A stretch of 37,624 nucleotides of DNA from Polaromonas sp. (GTDB lineage Bacteria; Pseudomonadota; Gammaproteobacteria; Burkholderiales; Burkholderiaceae_C). Location of the stretch: NCBI RefSeq assembly GCF_012927415.1, contig NZ_JABBPF010000014.1:1-37624 (forward strand). Reading direction: 5' to 3'. The position numbers were made by a program, and so were the translations under genes. The notes beneath the pieces are model-generated. The model was given only the letters and a program-made list of their open reading frames with translations. It searched no databases and was not told the origin of the DNA. Shown here piece by piece: positions 24,855 through 32,977 of this stretch (within the stretch, counting starts at the first letter, position 1; each line of letters begins with the position of its first letter).

Positions 24855-24881
24855 AAAAAAAGGTCGACGGGATCGACCTTT
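24855..24881 (-). terminator. Rho-independent terminator of the SWIB gene
   Basis: AAAGGTCGA (24859-24867) and TCGACCTTT (24873-24881) pair over a 5-nt loop. Read on the minus strand, the stem is followed by a run of seven T (24855-24861). It lies 20 bases after the SWIB gene stop. Confidence 0.9.
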
Positions 24882-24901
24882 CTGAAGTGCAGACGGATTG
24901 C

Positions 24902-25351
24902 TTACTTGACGTGCTTGCCGATCAGGCCTGCCATCTCGAACATCGAGACCTGGGCTTTGCCAAACACCGCGCGCAGCTTTTCGTCGGCGTTGATCATGCG
25001 CTTGTTGAGTTTGTCCTGCAGGTCTTTGGCTTTGATGTAAACCCAGAGCTTGCTGACAATCTCGGTGCGTGGCAAAGGCTTGTCGCCCACCACTGCAGCC
25101 AACGCGGGGCTCAAGGTCAGCGCCTTCATGAACGCAGCGTTGGGTGTGCGTTTTTTGGCCGGAGCGGCTTTCTTCGCAGCTGCCGCACTTTTTGCGGGAG
25201 CTGCTTTTTTCGCTGCTACCGTTTTGGCTGGTGCCGCTTTTTTCGCGGCAACCTTGGTTGCGGGAGCTGCATTTTTAGCAGCTACTTTCTTTGCCGGAGC
25301 AGCCTTGCTTGCGGGTGCTTTTTTTGCCGGTGCCTTTTTTGCAGTTGCCAT
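24902..25351 (-). CDS. SWIB/MDM2-domain protein with histone H1-like tail
   Basis: The 149-residue protein has two parts. Residues 1-68 are almost only Lys, Ala, Pro and Val in imperfect 12-residue units (KKAAPAKTVAAK, KKAAPAKSAAAA), like bacterial histone H1-like proteins. Residues 70-149 are a SWIB domain: LSPALAAVVGDKPLPRTEIV, KLWVYIKAKDLQD, INADEKLRAVFGK and MFEMAGLIGKHV. The tail should bind DNA without sequence preference; the SWIB domain role in bacteria is unknown. The ATG at 25351 with GGAAGGA upstream was chosen over an earlier frame opening. The upstream gap to the RraA gene (25352-25714) holds a hairpin at 25514 and no gene. Confidence 0.9.
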   Translation of the reverse strand: MATAKKAPAKKAPASKAAPAKKVAAKNAAPATKVAAKKAAPAKTVAAKKAAPAKSAAAAKKAAPAKKRTPNAAFMKALTLSPALAAVVGDKPLPRTEIVSKLWVYIKAKDLQDKLNKRMINADEKLRAVFGKAQVSMFEMAGLIGKHVK

Positions 25352-25513
25352 GATTGATTTCCTTCCAGAAGTTGACAAATCACCACCGGAATAACGACTC
25401 CCCTGTGGCAAAGCGGATGCTACTGGAGAAAAACCCGGTTTCATAGTGAAAAAGCACTTTATTTACGTACCGATGTTGCAGATTTACCTCTGAGAATCGA
25501 AAAAATCATCTTC

Positions 25514-25531
25514 GGCTGGCTTCAACCAGCC
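25514..25531. other. Perfect hairpin in the SWIB-RraA intergenic region
   Basis: GGCTGG and CCAGCC pair over a 6-nt loop between two diverging genes. There is no adjoining T-run on the plus strand, so it is not a clear terminator; an operator or leader element is possible. Confidence 0.35.
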
Positions 25532-25714
25532 CTATGCTTGCTTCGGACTACTTACTTGAGCTGAAATAAGACCACCCGGAAAAGCCTGAAAATACGCCAG
25601 TGACTCGTGATTCCAAGTCGCGCAAGGCGCAGAGCCAGGCGGCGTTAATGGCAAATCATGCCGCCGGTGGACACGGAATACTCAACACTCATCAACGAGG
25701 AAATTGTTTTGAAA

Positions 25715-26227
25715 ATGACTGAAGCCAGCGCCCTGCCTTTTGCAACCTGTGATTTGTGCGATGCCCATAAAAATGACAGTTCGGGTAACTTCAGGGTGTT
25801 GCCACCAGTATTCATGGACTTTGGCGCGGTTCAAAAATTCAGCGGGCAGGTGGTCACCCTCAAATGCTTTGAGGACAACACGCTCGTCAAGGCCACAGTA
25901 GATTCGGCTGGGGCTGGCCGGGTGCTGGTCGTGGATGGCGGTGCATCCTTGCGCCGCGCCCTGCTTGGAGGCAACCTGGCCATGGCGGCCGCAAGGAATG
26001 GCTGGTCGGGTGTCGTCATTGATGGCTGCGTGCGCGACGTGGCAGAACTGGCGCAGTGCCGAACGGGGATACGGGCGCTGGCGGCCATGCCCATGCCGAC
26101 CGAAAAACGCCAGCAAGGCCAACTCGACCTTACGGTGCAGATTCAGGGCGTGTGGATACGCCCGGGTGACTGGCTTTACGCCGATAAGGATGGCATGGTG
26201 CTCATGCATGAGGCCGCCGTAGCCTGA
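25715..26227 (+). CDS. rraA: RraA family protein (RNase E inhibitor / HMG aldolase fold)
   Basis: The 170-residue product follows RraA closely: FATCDLCDAHKN, VVTLKCFEDNTLV, the ligand loop region GRVLVVDGGASLRRALLGGNLA, the metal-site region VVIDGCVRDV and the closing PGDWLYADKDGMVL. RraA binds RNase E and lowers its activity in enterobacteria. The same fold is also a class II 4-hydroxy-4-methyl-2-oxoglutarate/oxaloacetate aldolase, and the Arg-Asp pair in CVRD fits that activity. GAGGAAA upstream supports the ATG at 25715 rather than an earlier frame opening at 25658. Which role applies here is uncertain. Confidence 0.88.
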   Translation: MTEASALPFATCDLCDAHKNDSSGNFRVLPPVFMDFGAVQKFSGQVVTLKCFEDNTLVKATVDSAGAGRVLVVDGGASLRRALLGGNLAMAAARNGWSGVVIDGCVRDVAELAQCRTGIRALAAMPMPTEKRQQGQLDLTVQIQGVWIRPGDWLYADKDGMVLMHEAAVA

Positions 26228-26266
26228 GCGAGCTTGCAGTGGGTTGTCGTTGCTTGCGCGGCGCGC

Positions 26267-27082
26267 TCAGCCTTTGAGGCCTTTATAGAGCATATACGCC
26301 GCCAGCACATACAGGATGCTGGCGAATACCCGCTTGAGCTTGCCGACCGGAATATTGTGTGCGGCACGGGCGCCCAGCGGCGCGGTGGCAAAGCTGCACA
26401 CCGCAATCACCAGCAGGGCGGGCAGCCAGATATAGCCGAAAGCGCCTTCCGGAAGGTTCTGCACACTTTGCCCGCTGATGGCATAGCCCAGCACGTTGGC
26501 CATGGCGATCGGAAACCCAAGCGCCGCCGAGGTGGCGACAGCATTGTGAATCGGCACGTTGCACCAGGTCATGAAGGGGACGCTGATAAAACCGCCGCCC
26601 GCGCCAACCAGCCCCGAAAGAAAACCGATAAAACCGCCCGCCGCCAACTGCCCGCCTGTGCCGGGCATCTGGCGCGTCGGCTTGGGCTTTTTGTCCAGGA
26701 ACATCTGGGTGGCTGAAAAGCTCACAAACAGGCCAAAAAAAATGGCGAGGTAAGAGCCTTTGAGCAATGCGAACACGCCCAGGCTGCCAATGATGCTGCC
26801 CATCACAATGCCGGGCGCCAGCCGCTTCACGATGTCCCAGCGCACGGCGCCGCGTTGGTGATGTGCCCGAACGCTGGAGAGGGAGGTAAAGATGATGGTG
26901 GCCATGGAGGTGGCAATTGCCATTTTCACCGCAAGATCCGGGGAAACGCTGCGGTTTGCCAGAATGAGGGTGAGGAATGGCACCATCAGCATGCCGCCGC
27001 CGATGCCCAGCAGGCCTGCGAGAAAGCCGGTTCCCACGCCCAGCACGGCGAGCTCAACGATCAGCAAAGGTTCTAGCATCAT
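26267..27082 (-). CDS. TauE/SafE family sulfite/organosulfonate exporter-like protein
   Basis: A 271-residue inner membrane protein with about eight helices and the two inverted TauE motifs: GFLAGLLGIGGGMLMVPFL near residue 20, and GFIGFLSGLVGAGGGFISVPF near residue 150. Family members export or import sulfite, sulfoacetate, taurine or related anions; the substrate cannot be set from sequence. It is a single gene, downstream of the 6S RNA and on the same strand. Confidence 0.88.
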   Translation of the reverse strand: MMLEPLLIVELAVLGVGTGFLAGLLGIGGGMLMVPFLTLILANRSVSPDLAVKMAIATSMATIIFTSLSSVRAHHQRGAVRWDIVKRLAPGIVMGSIIGSLGVFALLKGSYLAIFFGLFVSFSATQMFLDKKPKPTRQMPGTGGQLAAGGFIGFLSGLVGAGGGFISVPFMTWCNVPIHNAVATSAALGFPIAMANVLGYAISGQSVQNLPEGAFGYIWLPALLVIAVCSFATAPLGARAAHNIPVGKLKRVFASILYVLAAYMLYKGLKG

Positions 27083-27163
27083 GGGTTTTTATGCGTGGCG
27101 GACAGCACCAACCAACGCGCCCCGGAGAAAAGGGCGGATTGTCTGGAACTGGAAAGAAAAAAA

Positions 27164-27340
27164 GGGTGTCTGCGAATGCCACTGGACCGTCATCCTGAAC
27201 CGGGGTTCAGGTGGGCGAGGGCAGTCAGGTTTCGGGTTCGTCTAACGCGAGACGATCACACCAGCCAGACAATTTACCAAGCCCGTGCTCGTGGAGCATT
27301 GGTTCAAGGAAATGTAAAGCCCAATGCGCATCGCAGACCC
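27164..27340 (-). ncRNA. ssrS: 6S RNA
   Basis: Read on the minus strand, this roughly 177-nt stretch shows the 6S RNA plan. A closing stem joins GGGTCTGCGA at the 5' end to TCGCAGACACCC at the 3' end. The family-like 5' segment TTTCCTTGAACC occurs, and near the 3' side a perfect hairpin CCTGAAC-CCCG-GTTCAGG. An internal hairpin (CGTCT...AGACG) lies between. A -10 hexamer TACAAT (27345-27350) is placed for a start near 27340, and a T-run (27157-27163) follows the closing stem. Its place directly behind zapA is the conserved location of ssrS. It would bind sigma-70 RNA polymerase in stationary phase. Confidence 0.85.
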
Positions 27341-27394
27341 ATCGATTGTAGGCTGTTATGGGCTGCGCCACCGGCAAACACCGCGCCTGAAAAC

Positions 27395-27730
27395 TTACAG
27401 CAGTCGTCCGTCGATTCCCAGCACAACGTCCAGGCGCTGCAGCAAGGCCGATAGCTGCGGCGCTTCAGGGGCGCCATCCCGGGCTTGATCCATCGGCAGG
27501 GATTGCTGAGGTGGCACTGTCGCAGCGGGAGCGCGTTCCGCCAGCTCGAACGCGAGGTTCAGCGCGGCCAGCACCGCGATCCGGTCCCTGGCCTTGACTT
27601 TTCCTGCGTCACGAATTTTGCACATGGCCTCGTCCACCATGCCAACGGCTTGAAGCAGGCGCTCATCGCCGTTCTCGGGGCAGCCCAGCAAATAGTTTTG
27701 CCCCATGATCTGTACCTGGAGCTGTTTCAT
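27395..27730 (-). CDS. zapA: Cell division protein ZapA
   Basis: The 111-residue product carries the ZapA domain: KQLQVQIMGQNYLLGCPENGDERLLQAVGMVDE, then IRDAGKVKARDRIAVLAALNLAFEL. ZapA binds and bundles FtsZ at the division ring. A Pro/Ala/Gln linker and a final helix (LSALLQRLDVVLG) extend the C-terminus. Its start overlaps the upstream small coiled-coil gene by four bases, and 6S RNA follows, which is the common betaproteobacterial order. Confidence 0.92.
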   Translation of the reverse strand: MKQLQVQIMGQNYLLGCPENGDERLLQAVGMVDEAMCKIRDAGKVKARDRIAVLAALNLAFELAERAPAATVPPQQSLPMDQARDGAPEAPQLSALLQRLDVVLGIDGRLL

Positions 27731-27981
27731 CGCGCGGTATCCGCAGAACTATCGGTCGGGAGACCCATGCTTTCGGGCAGCCGTTCGATCAGTGCATCGA
27801 CCCGGGCGCGCGCTGCGCTTAATCTGGACCGGAGCGAATCGCGCTCCAGCGTGAGGACGTTGACTTGCTCGCAGAGCAGCGCGTTGGTACGCTGTATTTC
27901 CTCATAGCGTAGCAGGAGCCGTTCAACGCGTTCGGTGATTTGGTCGATTTGGTCGACTGGGAGTTTGTTCGACATGGGCAA
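27727..27981 (-). CDS. ZapB-like small coiled-coil protein (TIGR02449 type)
   Basis: An 84-residue protein that is nearly all coiled coil: IDQITERVERLLLRYEEIQR, then LLCEQVNVLTLERDSLRSRLSAARARVDALIERLP. This is the small protein regularly found just before zapA in proteobacteria and named after TIGR02449; a ZapB-like function with ZapA is inferred. Alternative starts at codon 1 or 3 (both ATG) differ by two residues. Confidence 0.85.
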   Translation of the reverse strand: MPMSNKLPVDQIDQITERVERLLLRYEEIQRTNALLCEQVNVLTLERDSLRSRLSAARARVDALIERLPESMGLPTDSSADTAR

Positions 27982-28023
27982 CTGATTGTAGGGTGAGCGG
28001 AATTTTGCCGCGTAGAATCCTTT

Positions 28024-28287
28024 TTGTTGGTGCTCGCGGTGTGGTTCACACGCCGCAGTTCAACGGGAAGCAGGAGGAAGCCAAAGCCATGCATCGCGGA
28101 ACTAACCGTCTTGCAAGCGCTGCGATTTCTAACCTGCGCTGCCCCCGCAACGGTAAACGGACGAATGCCACTCCCGACTTTATTGCTCAGGACGCATTCA
28201 GCTTTCATCATGAGTCACTGAGCGTTTTGAACACGCGCTTGGGAAGGCGATGAGATCAGTTCCGTCAGCCCGGATACCGGCCAACAA
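28024..28287 (+). promoter_or_regulatory. Cobalamin riboswitch
   Basis: Conserved aptamer elements occur in order. P1 is TTGTTGG (28024-28030) pairing with CCAACAA (28281-28287). GGTGC follows at the start, then GGGAAGC (28065-28071), the B12 box-like core GCTGCCCCCGCAAC (28138-28151), CACTG with GGGAAGGCGATGAG (28240-28253), and GTCAGCCCGGATACCGGCC (28264-28282). The arm between CAGG (28071-28074) and CCTG (28133-28136) encloses 58 nt where 5-8 are usual. The element precedes btuB by 96 bases. It should lower btuB and operon expression when adenosylcobalamin is plentiful. A downstream AATGCG/CGCATT pairing (near 28290-28325) may be part of the expression platform. Confidence 0.93.
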
Positions 28288-28383
28288 GGTGAATGCGTGC
28301 GTCTTTTTTCGAGGACTCGCGCATTTGTAACGCTCATGCACTGGCGGGGAAGCCGGTGAGGGCAGTTCGTTGATTGTTTATCC

Positions 28384-30207
28384 ATGAAAACCTGTATTTT
28401 TAATGCCCGCCTGGCCGGGCTGCCGCTGGCTTTGGCTGCTGCATTCCCGATGATTTCTTTTTCACAAACGCAGGTCACGCCGCAACTGAGGGAAACCATC
28501 GTGACGGCCACTCGCAGCGCCCAACCCGTGGAGGATGTGGTGGCCGACGTCACCATCATTGACCGCGCGCTGATTGAACGCAGCGGCGCTGTCGGATTGG
28601 CGGATGTCCTGAAACGCGTTCCGGGCATCGAAATTTCACGCAACGGCGGTCCTGCCGCCACGACCAGCGTGTTTCTGCGTGGGGCCGAGTCCCGCTTTAC
28701 GGCGGTCTATATCGATGGAGTCCGGGTGGATTCGCAATCCACTGGCGGGGCTAGCTGGGAAAGCATTCCGCTGGCGTTGATCGACCGCATCGAGATACTG
28801 CGCGGCCCGGCCGGTGCGGTTTACGGCTCCGACGCGATGGGCGGCGTCATACAGCTGTTCACCAAACGCGGCGAAGAGGGCTTTGCACCTTTTGCGGGCG
28901 TGGGTGTGGGCACCTACAACACACGCAAGGTCGATGCCGGCTTCAGCGGTGCGAGCGGAGGCTTTGATTACGCGCTGGGTCTGGCGTACGAAAAAAGTGA
29001 CGGTTTTAATGCCCGACCTATAGCCACCCAGAACCCTGACCGCGACGGCTACCGCAGCCAGTCTGCCAACCTGCGGCTTGGCTTTCAGGTTAACCAAGCG
29101 CACCGGCTTGAGGCGACGGCCCTGTCGAGCGACTCTAACTCCGGTTACGACAACGGCTTGGGCGAGGACGACCGCAGCCTGCACAAGCTTCAGGCCATCG
29201 GGCTGAACTGGCAGGCGAAGTGGACCGATATCTGGAGCACGCGCCTGTCGGTCACCGACTCGCGTGATCGCTACGAAACCTCGCCGTCGCCTTATCTGAC
29301 TCTCACCAACCTGCGCGGCTACACCCTGCAAAATGAGTTTCGCGTGGGGAGTCATCTGCTGACTGCAGCACTCGAGCGCAAGGTAGACCAACTGCGCAAT
29401 GCGCCGATTGACAAGGGTCGTTCGCAGGATGCGGTAGCGCTGGGTTACAGCTTTGCCAGCAAAAGCCACAGCGTCCAGCTCAACCTGAGGCATGACAAAG
29501 ACAGCGAGTTCGGCGGCAAGACCACCGGCAGCGCTGCCTATGCCTACGCATTCACCCCCGAATGGCGCGCCTCGGCCTCGGCTGGCACGGCATTTCGGGT
29601 ACCGACGCTGTACCAGCGCTTCAGCGAGTACGGCGTGTCAACGCTGGTGCCCGAGAGCAGCCGCAACGTCGAGCTGGGTCTGCGCTGGTCGCGCAGCGAC
29701 AGCAGCGTCGGGCTGGTAGCCTACCGGAGCAAGGTGGACAACCTGATCAGCTTCGCCGGCGCAGGCACTTGTGTCTCGCCTTACGGCTGCTATGCCAACA
29801 CCGCACGCGCCGAGTATTCCGGTGCCACGCTGAGCGCCTCCCAAATGGTGGGCAATGTCAACCTGGGGGCTTCGCTTGACCTGCAAAATCCGCGTGACCT
29901 GAGCACCGGCAAGCAACTGGCCCGGCGTGCCAGACAACACGGCACGCTGACCGCCGACACCCGCGCCGGCGCCTGGCAACTTGGTGCCGAGGCTCAGTTC
30001 TCGGGTCAGCGCTTCGATGACGCCGCCAACACCCGGCCCCTGGGCGGCTATAGCCTGCTTAACCTGAGCGCGAGCACGCCGCTTGCCAAGGACTGGACCT
30101 TGCTGGCGCGCGTGGACAATCTGGCCGACAAGCGTTATGAACTGGCCCGCACTTACGCCACAGCGGGTCGCTCTTTTTACGTGGGCGTGAAGTGGGCGCC
30201 GAAGTAA
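28384..30207 (+). CDS. btuB: TonB-dependent vitamin B12 receptor BtuB
   Basis: A 607-residue outer membrane receptor. A signal peptide (to about residue 28) is followed by a TonB box region (RETIVTATRS), the plug domain (VVADVTIIDRALIERSG, VLKRVPGIEISRNGG, IEILRGPAGAVYGSDAMGGVI) and a 22-strand barrel rich in alternating aromatic strands. The barrel ends FYVGVKWAPK. Cobalamin is the likely ligand because a cobalamin riboswitch lies directly upstream and B12 genes follow. No strong ribosome site is visible just before the ATG, which would suit riboswitch control at translation. The end overlaps the next gene by 16 bases. Confidence 0.93.
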   Translation: MKTCIFNARLAGLPLALAAAFPMISFSQTQVTPQLRETIVTATRSAQPVEDVVADVTIIDRALIERSGAVGLADVLKRVPGIEISRNGGPAATTSVFLRGAESRFTAVYIDGVRVDSQSTGGASWESIPLALIDRIEILRGPAGAVYGSDAMGGVIQLFTKRGEEGFAPFAGVGVGTYNTRKVDAGFSGASGGFDYALGLAYEKSDGFNARPIATQNPDRDGYRSQSANLRLGFQVNQAHRLEATALSSDSNSGYDNGLGEDDRSLHKLQAIGLNWQAKWTDIWSTRLSVTDSRDRYETSPSPYLTLTNLRGYTLQNEFRVGSHLLTAALERKVDQLRNAPIDKGRSQDAVALGYSFASKSHSVQLNLRHDKDSEFGGKTTGSAAYAYAFTPEWRASASAGTAFRVPTLYQRFSEYGVSTLVPESSRNVELGLRWSRSDSSVGLVAYRSKVDNLISFAGAGTCVSPYGCYANTARAEYSGATLSASQMVGNVNLGASLDLQNPRDLSTGKQLARRARQHGTLTADTRAGAWQLGAEAQFSGQRFDDAANTRPLGGYSLLNLSASTPLAKDWTLLARVDNLADKRYELARTYATAGRSFYVGVKWAPK

Positions 30208-31544
30208 AAACGGCGAGCTGCCCGGTGTTGCTCGTGGCCGCTCCGGCCTCGGGCCAGGGCAAGACCACGGTGGCCTGCGCGCTGGCCCGCCTGCATGCGC
30301 GGCAGGGCCGGCGGGTGCGTGTCTTCAAATGCGGGCCCGACTTTCTTGACCCCTACTGGCTGGCGCTGGCCAGCGGCGCGCCCGTGCACCAGCTGGACTT
30401 GTGGATGACCGGCGAGGCTGACTGCGCCAGGCGCCTTTTTGCTGCCGCGCTGCAGGCCGACCTCATCATTGTCGAGGGCGTGATGGGCCTGTTTGACGGT
30501 CAGCCCAGCGCGGCTGATCTGGCGCAACGTTTCGCCCTGCCGGTGTTGACGGTGATTGACGCCAGCGCCATGGCGGGCACTTTTGGCGCGCTGGCCTGGG
30601 GTCTGCAGCACTATCGCGAAGGCCTGTCTTTTGCCGGCGTGCTGGCCAACCGCGTTGCTTCTCCGGGCCATGCGGCCATGCTGCAGGCCAGCCTGCGCGA
30701 CCCGGCCCAATGGCTGGGCGCATTGGAGCGAAGTGCTGACTTCACGCTGCCCGAGCGCCACCTGGGCCTAGTCATGGACCACGAGCTCGGCGATGCGATG
30801 GAGCGACTCGATGCCGTGGCCGACGCGCTGGCTGAAACCGCGCTGGGGAAAATGTGCACCCAAGATTTGCAGGCCTGGTCGGTGACGTTCGCGGCCGGCG
30901 AGGAAGCAGTCCCTGACTTCCCCGCACGCGCCCTGCAAGGCCAGACGATTGCGGTGGCACGCGATGCCGCCTTTTGTTTCATCTACGCGGCCAATCTCGA
31001 CTGCCTGCAGGCGATGGGTGCCGAGCTGGTTTATTTCTCGCCGCTGCGGGACAGCGTGCTGCCCCCTTGTCACGCTCTCTGGCTGCCCGGTGGTTATCCC
31101 GAGCTGCATGCAAAGGCCCTCGCTGCGAATGTCGCCATGAAAGCCGGTATTGCCAGTCATGTTCAGGCTGGCAAGCCAGCCTGGGCAGAATGTGGCGGCA
31201 TGATGGCTCTTTTTGAGCAACTCACTGATATCGAGGGCGTAAGCCACATCCTTTGGGGCGTGTTGCCGGGCCGCGTGACGATGCAGCAACGTCTGGTTGC
31301 GCTGGGGCCGCAACAGCTGGAAGTGGCGGGTGGCAGCTTGCGTGGCCACACTTTTCATTACTCTACTTGCACCACGCCCCTGCCGGTCGTCAGCCGTAGC
31401 CAGGCCGCGCCGGGGCGGACATTGCGCGGTGAAGGCGAGGCCCTGTATGGAACCGGCGGGGTTCAGGCCAGCTATTTTCACGCCTGGTTTGCGTCCAGTC
31501 CAGCCACCACGGCACGGCTGTTTTTAAAGGAAAACCATGACTGA
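30192..31544 (+). CDS. cobB: Cobyrinic acid a,c-diamide synthase
   Basis: ATP- and glutamine-dependent amidation of the corrin side chains a and c. The 450-residue protein is of CobB/CbiA length. The N-terminal ATPase domain has a P-loop-like PASGQGKTT (residues 18-26) and KCGPDFLDPYW. The C-terminal glutamine amidotransferase domain has the nucleophile Cys334 in AECGGMMAL and ends with a TxHYS-like block (HTFHYSTC) and GVQASYFHAWF. A GTG at 30192 within the btuB end is the likely start, giving coupling to btuB. Also named CbiA in the anaerobic route. Confidence 0.92.
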   Translation: MGAEVKTASCPVLLVAAPASGQGKTTVACALARLHARQGRRVRVFKCGPDFLDPYWLALASGAPVHQLDLWMTGEADCARRLFAAALQADLIIVEGVMGLFDGQPSAADLAQRFALPVLTVIDASAMAGTFGALAWGLQHYREGLSFAGVLANRVASPGHAAMLQASLRDPAQWLGALERSADFTLPERHLGLVMDHELGDAMERLDAVADALAETALGKMCTQDLQAWSVTFAAGEEAVPDFPARALQGQTIAVARDAAFCFIYAANLDCLQAMGAELVYFSPLRDSVLPPCHALWLPGGYPELHAKALAANVAMKAGIASHVQAGKPAWAECGGMMALFEQLTDIEGVSHILWGVLPGRVTMQQRLVALGPQQLEVAGGSLRGHTFHYSTCTTPLPVVSRSQAAPGRTLRGEGEALYGTGGVQASYFHAWFASSPATTARLFLKENHD

Positions 31545-32388
31545 AAAATCAGGCGACTGGCGCACGCTTGCAAGCAGCAGGGACAACTCGGCCTACGGTC
31601 CGCAGCGCATCGTCTGCCTGACCGAAGAGCCCACCGAGTGGCTTTACCTGCTTGGAGAAGAACGGCGCATTGTCGGCATTTCAGGCTACACCGTACGTCC
31701 GCCTCGCGCGCGCGAAGAAAAGCCCAAGGTCAGCGCTTATCTGAGCGCCAAAATCGACAAGATTGTCGAGCTGCGGCCTGACTGCGTGATCGGCTTTTCA
31801 GACCTGCAGGCCGATATTGCGGCGCAGCTGGTGAGGAAGGGTATTCAGGTCACCATCTTCAATCAGCGCAGCGTGGCCGAAATTTTCTCCATGATGTACC
31901 AGCTCGCCGCCATGGTCGGCCAGGTTGGGCGCGGCCTGGCGCTGATTCAGGCCATGCAGCAGCGGCTGCTGGCGATTGAACAGGCGGCGCGCACGCTCAG
32001 GCGCCGGCCACGCGTGTATTTTGAGGAGTGGCATGACCCGCACATCAGCTGCATCGCCTGGGTGTCCGAGCTGGTCGGCATCGCTGGCGGCGACGACTGC
32101 TTTCCCGAACTGGCCGCGCAGGCCATGGGCAAGGACCGAATCATTGCCGACGGACTGGAAATTGTGCGGCGCAAGCCCGACATCATTTTCGGCTCGTGGT
32201 GCGGCAAGAAGTTCCGACCCGAACTGGTTGCCGCCAGGCCGGGCTGGGAAAACGTGCCTGCCATCAGGCGCAATCAGCTGTTTGAAATCAAGTCGCCCGA
32301 GATTCTGCAGCCCGGTCCCGCTGCATTGACGGATGGCGTGGAGAAGTTGCACCGGCTCATCCTCGACTGGAGTCAGGCCCATGACTGA
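31537..32388 (+). CDS. BtuF-like cobalamin-binding protein without signal peptide
   Basis: The 283-residue protein has the periplasmic binding fold of the FhuD/BtuF class: RIVCLTEEPTEWLYLLG, GISGYTVRPPRA, IVELRPDCVIGFSDLQADI, a long connecting helix, VYFEEWHDPHIS and PDIIFGSWCGKKFRPE. It starts MTEKSGDWRTLASSRDNS with no hydrophobic export segment, so it should be cytoplasmic unless the start is misplaced; the 8-base overlap with cobB leaves little room for a different one. A separate BtuF with a signal peptide occurs downstream. Its role may be intracellular corrinoid binding or delivery; that is inference. Confidence 0.82.
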   Translation: MTEKSGDWRTLASSRDNSAYGPQRIVCLTEEPTEWLYLLGEERRIVGISGYTVRPPRAREEKPKVSAYLSAKIDKIVELRPDCVIGFSDLQADIAAQLVRKGIQVTIFNQRSVAEIFSMMYQLAAMVGQVGRGLALIQAMQQRLLAIEQAARTLRRRPRVYFEEWHDPHISCIAWVSELVGIAGGDDCFPELAAQAMGKDRIIADGLEIVRRKPDIIFGSWCGKKFRPELVAARPGWENVPAIRRNQLFEIKSPEILQPGPAALTDGVEKLHRLILDWSQAHD

Positions 32389-32977
32389 TTTGGCGACATT
32401 GGGGTTTGGCCGTAGCGAGCTGATTCTGGGCGGTCAGAAAAGCGGAAAATCGCGCCGTGCCGAGTCGCTTGCCAGTGACTGGCTGGGCCAATCGCCAGGG
32501 CACAAGGCGGTGCTGATTGCCACCGCCCAGCCCTGGGACGAGGAGATGCGCGGGCGCATTGCCCGCCACCGGCAGGACCGCGCCGAACGCGTTCCCGCGA
32601 TGCGCACGCTGGAAGAGCCGCTGCAGCTGGCGCAGGCCCTGGCCAGCCACAGCAATACCGACACGCTGGTCGTGGTCGATTGCCTGACCCTGTGGTTGAC
32701 CAATTTGCTCATGCCAGTCGATGACTTTGAACAAAAAATGCCGCAGGTCCAGTATTTTCGGTCACAGTTAGCTATGATTTCAGGAGCAGTAAAGCAGACG
32801 ACCGGCCCGCTGGTGCTGGTCGGCAACGAGATTGGCCTGGGCGTGATTCCGCTCGGGCGCGAGACGCGCGACTTCGTCGATGCACTGGGCCTGCTCAACC
32901 AGGACCTGGCGCAAGTCTGCCAGCGCGTGACGTTGATGGTGGCCGGTTTGCCGCTCACGCTGAAAGGCCAGCCATGA
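32381..32977 (+). CDS. cobU: Adenosylcobinamide kinase / guanylyltransferase
   Basis: The 198-residue protein matches CobU/CobP: the P-loop GGQKSGKS (residues 17-24), AEsLA and ATAQPWDEEMRGRIARHRQDR with the guanylylated-His region, VVDCLTLWLTNLL and VLVGNEIGLGVIPLGRETRDFVDALGLLNQ. It phosphorylates adenosylcobinamide and transfers GMP to it during nucleotide-loop assembly. The ATG at 32381 overlaps the previous stop by eight bases; its own stop overlaps the btuF start. Confidence 0.92.
   Translation: MTDLATLGFGRSELILGGQKSGKSRRAESLASDWLGQSPGHKAVLIATAQPWDEEMRGRIARHRQDRAERVPAMRTLEEPLQLAQALASHSNTDTLVVVDCLTLWLTNLLMPVDDFEQKMPQVQYFRSQLAMISGAVKQTTGPLVLVGNEIGLGVIPLGRETRDFVDALGLLNQDLAQVCQRVTLMVAGLPLTLKGQP

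Noticed and set aside
32768-32790. AGCTATGATTTCAGGAGCAG inside cobU, possibly half of the GCTAT palindrome family inserted in frame
   Set aside because: Only one arm is present and the protein has normal CobU length here, so an insertion is not supported.
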